From contig UQVG01000162.1 of the NCBI GenBank assembly GCA_900544435.1, forward strand, positions 1 to 5,225: DNA of 5,225 nt, read 5' to 3'. Positions 1 to 5,225 of the stretch are shown here, piece after piece. Each line of letters starts with the position of its first letter. The first letter of the stretch is position 1. The notes under the pieces were generated by a model that was not told where the DNA came from, did not search any database, and saw only the letters and a program-made list of their open reading frames with translations. This DNA is from an uncultured Erysipelotrichaceae bacterium (GTDB taxonomy: Bacteria; Bacillota_I; Bacilli_A; Erysipelotrichales; Coprobacillaceae). Both the position numbers and the translations under genes were made by a program.

Positions 1-36
1 TAAGTATGGGATTATGTAGTCTCACAAATGAAATTA

Positions 37-45
37 TGTTATAAT
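37..45 (+). promoter_or_regulatory. Extended -10 SigA promoter of the operon
   Basis: The sequence TGTTATAAT is a perfect extended -10 element (TG, one base, TATAAT at 40-45). No good -35 box is present at the right distance; the best 17-base-spaced hexamer, TAGTCT at 17-22, matches TTGACA at only three positions. That is usual for extended -10 promoters. The predicted transcription start is near 52, giving a leader of only about 12 bases before the ATG at 64. TATAAT occurs by chance in AT-rich DNA, but the TG extension and its position directly before a gene raise confidence. Confidence 0.6.
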
Positions 46-51
46 AGGTTG

Positions 52-57
52 GGTGAT
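52..57 (+). promoter_or_regulatory. Ribosome binding site that decides the first gene's start
   Basis: GGTGAT is complementary to the 3' end of 16S rRNA (the GGTGAT part of AAGGAGGTGAT) and lies 6 bases before the ATG at 64. No comparable site precedes the in-frame ATG at 28. If transcription starts near 52, this site sits at the very 5' end of the mRNA. Confidence 0.55.
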
Positions 58-63
58 GTTTTT

Positions 64-1068
64 ATGAAAATTAAATTATATTTTGGTATGGAAAATGCAA
101 TTAAAAAGTCAGGAATAGGGCTAGCATTTTTTCATCAAAAGAAGGCTTTAACATTAAATAATATTGAATTCACAACAGATAAAAATGATTTGGATTATGA
201 TATTTTACATATTAATACAATTTATCCAGATAGTATTCCAATGATTAAACAAGCAAGGGAAAATAATAAAAAAATTATTTATCATGCACATAGTACAGAA
301 GAAGATTTTAAAAATTCATTTATGTTTTCAAATACTTTTGCTGGACTTTATAAAAAATGGTTAGTTTATCTTTATAATACAGCAGATGTAATTGTGACAC
401 CTACTCCATATTCTAAAAGTTTATTAGAATCATATAATTTAGATAAAGATATATATGCTATTTCAAATGGAGTTGATTTAGAACAATTTAATCCAACAGA
501 GGAACAAATTGATGAATTTAATAAAAGGTTTAATATTGCTTCAGATGATAAGATTGTTATTTCTGTTGGATGGCTTTTTGAAAGAAAAGGATTTGATACT
601 TTTGTTGAAGTTGCAAGAGAAATGCCACATGTTAAGTTTTTATGGTTTGGGGATGTAAAATTATCTAATCCAACTGCTAAAATTAAAAAATTATTAAAAG
701 AGTTACCAGATAATGTTATTTTACCGGGCTATGTTAGTGGTGATATTATTAAAGGTGCATATGGTAGAGCAAATGTTTTCTTTTTTCCTTCTCGTGAAGA
801 AACTGAAGGAATTGTTGTCTTAGAAGCATTGGCTTGTAAAACACAAATATTATTAAGAGATATACCTGCTTTTGATCCATGGATGATAGATCAGGTTAAT
901 TGTTACAAGGGAAAAACAAATGAAGATTTTATTGATTACATTAATAAAATTCTTAATAATGAAGTGCCTTCAACAGTTGAAGAAGGATATAATGTTGCTA
1001 AAGAAAGAGATTTATTGTTGATTGGAAAACAATTAAAAGAGGTATATGAAAAAGTACAATCTCTTTAG
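64..1068 (+). CDS. GT4 glycosyltransferase, probably second-sugar glycolipid synthase (CpoA/LafB-like)
   Basis: This 334-residue protein is a retaining GT-B fold glycosyltransferase of family GT4. The N-terminal half holds DILHINT (46-52) and HAHSTEEDF (74-82), which I associate with the CpoA/LafB/BgsA group adding a second hexose to monoglucosyl-diacylglycerol. The C-terminal nucleotide-sugar half has NGVD (135-138), GWLFERKG (169-176) and the EX7E pair E246/E254. The usual Arg of the GR motif is Trp170. There is no signal peptide or membrane span, so it should act at the inner face of the membrane as a peripheral enzyme. I start it at 64, not the in-frame ATG at 28, because a GGTGAT ribosome site precedes 64, the -10 box lies between the two ATGs, and GT4 proteins typically begin MKI. 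It is first in the operon, 11 bases before the next gene. GT4 assignment is firm; the acceptor and donor (UDP-glucose or UDP-galactose) are inferred from family and context. Confidence 0.85.
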   Translation: MKIKLYFGMENAIKKSGIGLAFFHQKKALTLNNIEFTTDKNDLDYDILHINTIYPDSIPMIKQARENNKKIIYHAHSTEEDFKNSFMFSNTFAGLYKKWLVYLYNTADVIVTPTPYSKSLLESYNLDKDIYAISNGVDLEQFNPTEEQIDEFNKRFNIASDDKIVISVGWLFERKGFDTFVEVAREMPHVKFLWFGDVKLSNPTAKIKKLLKELPDNVILPGYVSGDIIKGAYGRANVFFFPSREETEGIVVLEALACKTQILLRDIPAFDPWMIDQVNCYKGKTNEDFIDYINKILNNEVPSTVEEGYNVAKERDLLLIGKQLKEVYEKVQSL

Positions 1069-1079
1069 AGGATAATATT

Positions 1080-2192
1080 ATGGACAAAAAAAATATAAAA
1101 AAATACATACTTAATGTTGCAGTTATTCTTTTAGTAGGTGGTTTTTCTATTTATTTTTCAATTGGAAATCAGTTAGAAGGAACCATAGAATCTTTAAAGA
1201 ATTGTCATTTGGGATGGCTATGTATTGTTGTAATATTAATGTGTATTTTCTATTTGATCAATGCAATGAATTTAACACTTTTTGCTAAAGTATATAAAAA
1301 GGACTACACTTTAAAACAAGGAATTGTAAATGCTATGGCGGGGATATTTTTTAATGGAATTACTCCTATGGCATCAGGTGGTCAATTTTATCAAGTATAT
1401 GCTTTTAATAAACAAGGGATAAAGGCGACTTACTCTTCAAGTATTTTGTTAATGATTTTTATTGTTTATCAAAGTGTACTTGTTATTTATACTTCAATCA
1501 TTATGCTTTTAAAGTTTGCATATTTTAGTAAATTATACTCTAGTTTTTTTTCGTTAGCGGTAGTTGGTTTTATTATTAATTTAGTTGTTATATCAACATT
1601 ATTTTTAGGTGCAAAATCTGAAAAATTACAAAATTTTTTAAGTAATAATGTTGTTAAGGTATTAGCTAAATTTCATATAGTAAAAAACTATGAAGAAGTC
1701 AGTTCACAAATAGAAAGAAAATTAGAAAATTTCAGAATTGAACTAAATTTATTACAAAAAAATAAACCAATTCTTCTTAAATCAATAGGTTTAAATATTA
1801 TGAAATTAACAGTTTTATATAGCATACCGTTTTTTTGCTCTTTAGCAATGAATGTACCTCTTTCATGGAAACATTTTTTTGATTTAATAGGAATTACAGC
1901 TTTTGTATATTTAATTTCTGACTTTGTTCCTTTACCAGGAGCAAGTGGAGGTAGCGAAGGCTCATTCTTTATTTTACTTCGTTATTTTTTAAAAAGTGCT
2001 ACTTCAGCTACATTACTTGTCTGGAGATTTGTAACTTATTATGCGGGATTAATTGTTGGTGGTCTTACAATGTCGTTTAGTAGAGAACTTAATTTTGCAA
2101 TAAAAAATGACAAAAAAGAAGTTACAGATAATAATCAAACAATTGTAATAGAAGAAATAGAAGAAATTGAGTTTGATGATTTTAAAAAATAG
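1080..2192 (+). CDS. Polytopic membrane protein, LPG_synthase_TM / UPF0104 family (flippase-like)
   Basis: This 370-residue integral membrane protein belongs to the family of the MprF membrane domain and YbhN (LPG_synthase_TM, UPF0104). Hydrophobic segments lie near 9-28, 45-68, 85-95, 120-146, 156-177, 232-256, 265-283 and 308-331. The two family signatures are clear: TPMASGGQFYQVY (95-107) and DFVPLPGASGGSEGSFF (280-296). A soluble loop (about 178-230) is predicted helical and charged. MprF's aminoacyl-transfer domain is absent, so it should not make lysyl-phosphatidylglycerol. Family members are linked to lipid translocation or lipid-linked glycan export; lying between two glycolipid glycosyltransferases, a role in moving or regulating glycosyl-diacylglycerol is a reasonable inference but unproven. 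The C-terminus (about 344-370) is a polar tail ending in an acidic EEIEEIEFDD stretch. The ribosome site AGAGG (1067-1071) overlaps the previous stop codon, 8 bases before the ATG, suggesting translational coupling. Family confidence is high, substrate unknown. Confidence 0.87.
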   Translation: MDKKNIKKYILNVAVILLVGGFSIYFSIGNQLEGTIESLKNCHLGWLCIVVILMCIFYLINAMNLTLFAKVYKKDYTLKQGIVNAMAGIFFNGITPMASGGQFYQVYAFNKQGIKATYSSSILLMIFIVYQSVLVIYTSIIMLLKFAYFSKLYSSFFSLAVVGFIINLVVISTLFLGAKSEKLQNFLSNNVVKVLAKFHIVKNYEEVSSQIERKLENFRIELNLLQKNKPILLKSIGLNIMKLTVLYSIPFFCSLAMNVPLSWKHFFDLIGITAFVYLISDFVPLPGASGGSEGSFFILLRYFLKSATSATLLVWRFVTYYAGLIVGGLTMSFSRELNFAIKNDKKEVTDNNQTIVIEEIEEIEFDDFKK

Positions 2193-2196
2193 GAGG
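2191..2196 (+). promoter_or_regulatory. Consensus ribosome binding site overlapping the upstream stop codon
   Basis: AGGAGG lies 5 bases before the ATG at 2202, and its first two bases are the last two of the TAG stop at 2190-2192. A ribosome terminating on the membrane-protein gene therefore sits on the initiation site of the GT4-RecX gene, which favours coupled translation. Confidence 0.8.
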
Positions 2197-2201
2197 ATTT
2201 T

Positions 2202-4196
2202 ATGAAAATAGCACTTTTTTCAGATACATATATCCCAGATATTAATGGTGTTGCAACATCAACGAATATTTTAAGAAATGAGCTTGTTAATTTAGGACAT
2301 GATGTTTTAGTTGTAACAAGTGAACTTCCAAGTGATACGACATATGATGCAAGTCAAGATGAACAAGTTTTAAGAGTTCCTGGATTAGAAATTCAGGCTC
2401 TTTATGGTTATAGAGCATGTAATATTTTTTCTTTTAAAGGCATGAAAGAAATTAAAAGATTTAATCCTGAAGTAATACATGTACAAACTGAATTTGGAAT
2501 TGGTATTTTTGGTAGAATCGCGGGAGAGTATTTGGATATACCGGTTGTTTATACGTATCATACAATGTGGACGGATTATTCTCATTATGTCAATCCTATC
2601 AATTCTGAAACCGTAGATGCGGTTGTAAAGAAAGTAATTACAAAAATTAGTAAGTTTTATGGTAATAGTTGTCAAGGGTTAATTGTTCCATCAAATAAAA
2701 CAAAGGAAGCATTGTTACATTATGGCTTAAAACAAAAAAATGTCTATACGATTCCTACTGGATTAGAGTTAGAACGTTTTTCTATTAGAAATAAAGACGA
2801 TGTTTTATGTCAGGAGTTAATAAAGAAATATCATTTAGAAGGACATTTTGTTTTGACTTTTTTAGGAAGAATTGCTCCTGAAAAAAGCATTACAGTAATT
2901 ATAGATGCATTAAAAGAAGTTGTTAAAATAAATGATAATATACGTTTTTTAATTGTTGGTGGTGGGCCACAATTAGATGAACTTAAAGAATATGTAAAAA
3001 ATGATCATATAGAACCTTATGTTATTTTTACTGGTCCACAAAGCGGAAAAATGGTACCAGCACATTATCATATTTCTAATATGTTTATTTCAGCATCTTT
3101 ATCTGAAACACAAGGTTTAACTTATATTGAAGCAATGGCTTCAAATATACCTGTTATTGCACGCTACGATGATCAATTAGTAGATGTTATTAATGATGGT
3201 GAAAATGGTTTCTTTTTTAAAGATGAAAGTGAGTTACCTCAATTGATTTTAAAAGCTATGTCTATGGATTTAAATTTTTTAAAGCAAAATGCCTTAAAAA
3301 AAGCAAGTGAATATAGTGGAGAAACATTTGCAAAAAATGTATTGGAAGTATATAAAAAAGCAATTCTTACTAAAGAATATATTTATAAAGTTGTATCAAT
3401 ATTTCCTGTAAAAAATAATAAGAATGAAGTTTCATTTAGTTATGATGAAAATGATAGTGCTGTTACATTAGAACTTTCTGATAAAATAATAGATCAATAC
3501 GACTTACATCGAGGAAAGATTGTTGACCGAGAACAATTTAATACTCTTAAGGATCTTGAACAGATTAGTAGAGCTTATAATAAAGCACTTAAGTATCTCT
3601 CAATTAAAGATTATACAGAATATCAAATGAGAAAAAAATTAATGGATTCTGGAGATTATGATGATGCTCAACTTGATGCAACAATTCAGTTATTGTCAGA
3701 AAAAAATTTAATTAATGATAAAATGTATGCTATGAATTATTTTAAACGTTGTACACGTTTAGGAATAGGTCACAATAAAGCAATATATAATTTAAGAAAT
3801 TATGGTATTGAAACAGAGATTATTGATATGTGCTTAGAAGAACTAGACGACGATGAAGAATATCAAGCTGCTTTGTTACTCATTAATAATTATTATCAAA
3901 GAAACAGTACAATTTCATATCGTAATATTCAAAGAAAAATTAAAGAAAAATTATTTTTAAAGGGCTTTACAAATGATATTATTGATAAAGCAATGGCTGA
4001 ATATGATTTTGAATATGACTTAGATAAAGAAAAAGCAGCCTTGGAAAAAGATTATTTTAAAGCACATCATCGATATGAAAAAAAATTAAAGGGAAAAGAT
4101 TTAAAAAATAAAATAATTGATACATTGTTAAAAAAAGGATATAATTACGAAGATATTAAGAATATCCTAGAAGTTAAGGAGAAAAATGATGAATAA
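2202..4196 (+). CDS. Fusion protein: GT4 diacylglycerol glucosyltransferase (N-term) + full-length RecX (C-term)
   Basis: This 664-residue protein joins two normally separate proteins. Residues 1 to about 390 form a GT4 enzyme like 1,2-diacylglycerol 3-alpha-glucosyltransferase (alMGS; LafA/BgsB type): SDTYIPDINGVATS at 7-20 with acceptor-side Gly16, HVQTEFGIG (93-101), YTYHTMWTDYSHY (117-129), GRIAPEKS (222-229, donor-phosphate binding) and EX7E as E302/E310. It should transfer glucose from UDP-glucose to diacylglycerol at the inner membrane face. Residues about 395-664 match a whole long-form Firmicutes RecX, about 270 residues: a beta-rich lead (SIFPVKNNKNEV, then LELSDKII and HRGKIV), then three-helix RecX repeats beginning ISRAYNKALKYLS (455-467), with TEYQMRKKL (472-480), NLINDKMYAMNYFKR (502-516) and LGIGHNKAIYNL (520-531). 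RecX modulates RecA filaments. The frame is continuous, with no Met between the end of the GT4 part and Met476, inside RecX. It overlaps yhaM by 8 bases. Each domain call is strong; a shared function is unknown. Confidence 0.9.
   Translation: MKIALFSDTYIPDINGVATSTNILRNELVNLGHDVLVVTSELPSDTTYDASQDEQVLRVPGLEIQALYGYRACNIFSFKGMKEIKRFNPEVIHVQTEFGIGIFGRIAGEYLDIPVVYTYHTMWTDYSHYVNPINSETVDAVVKKVITKISKFYGNSCQGLIVPSNKTKEALLHYGLKQKNVYTIPTGLELERFSIRNKDDVLCQELIKKYHLEGHFVLTFLGRIAPEKSITVIIDALKEVVKINDNIRFLIVGGGPQLDELKEYVKNDHIEPYVIFTGPQSGKMVPAHYHISNMFISASLSETQGLTYIEAMASNIPVIARYDDQLVDVINDGENGFFFKDESELPQLILKAMSMDLNFLKQNALKKASEYSGETFAKNVLEVYKKAILTKEYIYKVVSIFPVKNNKNEVSFSYDENDSAVTLELSDKIIDQYDLHRGKIVDREQFNTLKDLEQISRAYNKALKYLSIKDYTEYQMRKKLMDSGDYDDAQLDATIQLLSEKNLINDKMYAMNYFKRCTRLGIGHNKAIYNLRNYGIETEIIDMCLEELDDDEEYQAALLLINNYYQRNSTISYRNIQRKIKEKLFLKGFTNDIIDKAMAEYDFEYDLDKEKAALEKDYFKAHHRYEKKLKGKDLKNKIIDTLLKKGYNYEDIKNILEVKEKNDE
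4117..4145 (+). promoter_or_regulatory. Internal SigA promoter for yhaM, inside the RecX coding region
   Basis: TTGATA (4117-4122, five of six consensus bases) and TATAAT (4140-4145, all six) are separated by exactly 17 bases, an optimal SigA arrangement. The spacer includes a run of seven A residues. The predicted start is near 4152, giving a leader of about 37 bases that holds the AAGGAG site (4176-4181) and leads into the yhaM ATG. The element lies in the last 80 bases of the fusion gene, so yhaM could be transcribed independently of the glycolipid genes. None of the other TATAAT matches I checked inside genes has a -35 this good. Confidence 0.65.
4176..4181 (+). promoter_or_regulatory. 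Ribosome binding site of yhaM, inside the end of the fusion gene
   Basis: AAGGAG lies 4 bases before the ATG at 4186 and 7 bases before the adjacent ATG at 4189. The 7-base spacing is closer to the optimum, so 4189 is preferred, though both codons are in frame and the difference is one residue. Confidence 0.7.
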
Positions 4197-5139
4197 AATT
4201 GCAAATTTAAAGCCAGGAGATGATAGTGTATTAATTGAAGCTTTGATTAATCATGTTGTTTCTGGAAAGACAAATGGAGCTCATCGATCAACATATTTAT
4301 CGATGACATTACAAGATGAGACAGGATCTATTGATGCTAAATTATGGAATGCAAGTGATGAACAAGTACAAACATTGGTAAAAGGAACAGTTGTTCAAAT
4401 TAAAGGTGATGTTATTAAATATAATGAAGATAGACAAATGAAGATTGTAAAAATTCATCTAGCATCACAAGATGACAAAGAACGTATTAAATTTTTAAAG
4501 CAAGCACCATTAGATAGTCAATTTATGATCAATGAAATAAAAAAGTTTATTGATCAAATTGATAATTTAAAATTGCATCAATTAGTAAAAACATTATTTG
4601 AAGAAAACATTGAAAAATTATCTTATTATCCTGCAGCTAGTAAGAATCATCATGAATACGTGTCTGGATTAGCGTATCACACATATGGTATGTTAAAAGT
4701 GGCAGAATCATTTTGTACATTATATCCAACACTCAATAAGGATTTATTATATTCAGGAATTACGTTGCATGATTTAGGAAAAACAATAGAATTGAGTGGA
4801 CCAGTTGTTCCTGAGTATACTTTAGAAGGTAAATTATTAGGGCATATATCTATTTCAAATGCAATGATTAAAGAAACTGCTGATAAACTTCACATTGAAG
4901 GAGAAGAAGTAACTTTATTACAACATATGATTTTGGCTCATCATGGGAAAAATGAATACGGTTCCCCAGTTCTTCCACAAATCAAAGAGGCAGAAATTTT
5001 ATATTTAATTGATAACATTGATGCACGTATGGCAATGATGGATAAAGCTTTAGAACCAGTTGAATATGGTAAATTTACAAAACGTGTATTTTCATTAGAA
5101 AATAGAGCATTGTATAAACCTAAAATGTATGAAAAGTAG
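4189..5139 (+). CDS. yhaM: 3'-5' exoribonuclease YhaM (OB-fold + HD domain)
   Basis: This 316-residue protein (317 if started at the preceding ATG, 4186) matches YhaM, also called CBF1 in Staphylococcus, by length (about 314 in Bacillus subtilis) and layout. An N-terminal OB-fold (about 12-95) includes LQDETGSIDAKLWNAS, a nucleic-acid-binding strand pattern, followed by a linker and an HD metal-dependent hydrolase domain. Likely metal or catalytic residues are His164 (LAYHTYGM), His194-Asp195 (LHDLGK), His219 (LGHIS), His251-His252 (LAHHGK) and Asp275 (LIDNIDARM); none is missing. YhaM is a cytoplasmic Mn-dependent 3'-5' exonuclease that trims single-stranded RNA, and DNA in vitro; the staphylococcal protein was described as binding a plasmid replication enhancer. 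The gene overlaps the end of the GT4-RecX gene by 8 bases, so it can be co-translated, and a good internal promoter (4117-4145) may also drive it. It is the last gene before a terminator. The family call is firm. Confidence 0.93.
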   Translation: MNKIANLKPGDDSVLIEALINHVVSGKTNGAHRSTYLSMTLQDETGSIDAKLWNASDEQVQTLVKGTVVQIKGDVIKYNEDRQMKIVKIHLASQDDKERIKFLKQAPLDSQFMINEIKKFIDQIDNLKLHQLVKTLFEENIEKLSYYPAASKNHHEYVSGLAYHTYGMLKVAESFCTLYPTLNKDLLYSGITLHDLGKTIELSGPVVPEYTLEGKLLGHISISNAMIKETADKLHIEGEEVTLLQHMILAHHGKNEYGSPVLPQIKEAEILYLIDNIDARMAMMDKALEPVEYGKFTKRVFSLENRALYKPKMYEK

Positions 5140-5162
5140 CATTTGCTACTTTTTGTGTTTTT
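5132..5162 (+). terminator. Rho-independent terminator at the end of the operon
   Basis: AAAAGTAGC (5132-5140) and GCTACTTTT (5145-5153) form a perfect 9-base-pair stem with a 4-base loop (ATTT), followed by a T-rich tract interrupted by two G residues (TGTGTTTTT). The stem begins in the last sense codons of yhaM and includes its TAG stop (5137-5139), so a ribosome finishing yhaM would cover the upstream arm. The stem's GC core is short (GTAGC), so moderate strength is expected. The A run on the upstream arm could give weak activity in the opposite direction. Confidence 0.8.
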
Positions 5163-5215
5163 CAAATTTTGAAAAAAGAAATTTGTATTTTTATAGAAAA
5201 ATTTTAAAAAAAGAA

Positions 5216-5221
5216 TATAAT
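5216..5221 (+). promoter_or_regulatory. Possible -10 box of a downstream gene at the window edge
   Basis: TATAAT lies 4 bases from the end of the window, after the terminator, where the next gene's promoter might be. No convincing -35 is seen 16-18 bases upstream (ATAGAA at 17) and no TG extension is present. In DNA this AT-rich it may be chance. Confidence 0.25.
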
Positions 5222-5225
5222 TATG

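Noticed and set aside
28..63. Twelve-residue N-terminal extension of the first glycosyltransferase
   Set aside because: There is no ribosome site before the ATG at 28, the likely -10 box lies downstream of it, and the extension does not fit the usual MKI-type start of GT4 enzymes.
2385..2675. 96-codon minus-strand reading frame
   Set aside because: It lies wholly inside the GT4 part of the fusion gene, has no ribosome site or recognisable domain, and its Ile/Asn/Arg-rich content is what the reverse strand of this AT-rich gene would give.
3340..3410. Frameshift or sequencing error as the cause of the GT4-RecX fusion
   Set aside because: Both halves are in the same frame with no stop, no orphan ribosome site and no nearby in-frame start, so a one-base error does not explain it. 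A substitution that removed a stop cannot be fully excluded without other strains.
3786..3791. Other internal TATAAT matches (also 373-378, 433-438, 988-993, 3576-3581, 4420-4425)
   Set aside because: None has a reasonable -35 hexamer at 16-18 bases or a TG extension; they are expected by chance at this base composition.
4941..5165. 74-codon minus-strand reading frame
   Set aside because: It is antisense to the HD domain of yhaM and the terminator, resembles no family I know, and would start inside the terminator tail.
5158..5176. Second hairpin (TTTTTCAA / TTGAAAAA) after the terminator
   Set aside because: The stem has a single G-C pair and a 3-base loop, so it is too weak to be called a terminator or regulatory structure; such palindromes are common in A/T-only DNA.
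1..5225. Mycoplasma-type code with TGA as tryptophan
   Set aside because: All four genes are full length without in-frame TGA and use TGG for Trp; the absence of TGA stops in only four genes is not evidence of recoding.
1..5225. CRISPR array, insertion sequence, tRNA or rRNA, phage or defence genes
   Set aside because: No spaced direct repeats, transposase motifs, terminal inverted repeats, or GC-richer structured RNA regions are visible; the window is filled by four genes with uniform composition.

Overview
The window looks like one compact, complete transcription unit from a low-GC Gram-positive bacterium (Firmicutes/Bacillota). The evidence is strongly AT-rich DNA, a heavy preference for A/T-ending codons, strong AGGAGG-type ribosome binding sites, SigA-type promoters, and proteins typical of Firmicutes (YhaM exonuclease, long-form RecX, LafA/LafB/CpoA-type glycolipid glycosyltransferases). 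All four genes read through with the standard bacterial code and TGG for Trp, so it is not a TGA-recoding mollicute. A gut Erysipelotrichia/Coprobacillus-like host is my guess from composition only.

Layout, all on the + strand: an extended -10 promoter (37-45); a GT4 glycosyltransferase resembling the second glycolipid transferase (64-1068); a polytopic membrane protein of the LPG_synthase_TM/UPF0104 family (1080-2192); a 664-residue protein joining a complete alpha-monoglucosyldiacylglycerol-synthase-like GT4 enzyme to a complete RecX protein (2202-4196); an internal near-consensus SigA promoter inside the end of that gene (4117-4145); YhaM, an OB-fold plus HD-domain 3'-5' exonuclease (4189-5139); a Rho-independent terminator whose stem contains the yhaM stop codon (5132-5162); and a short AT-rich tail with a weak possible -10 at the edge. 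No gap longer than about 90 bases lacks a gene.

How the genes may work together: the GT4 half of the third gene probably puts the first sugar on diacylglycerol and the first gene the second, giving a diglycosyl-diacylglycerol that serves as membrane glycolipid and lipoteichoic-acid anchor. The membrane protein between them could move or regulate this lipid. RecX (RecA modulator) and YhaM (RNA/DNA 3' exonuclease) are nucleic-acid proteins, so envelope and DNA/RNA functions are tied together here, in one case within a single polypeptide.

The most notable item is the GT4-RecX fusion: both halves look full length, the junction has no start codon from which RecX could be made separately, and the reading frame is clean. 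The second is the well-formed promoter embedded in the RecX coding region, which would let yhaM be expressed apart from the rest.
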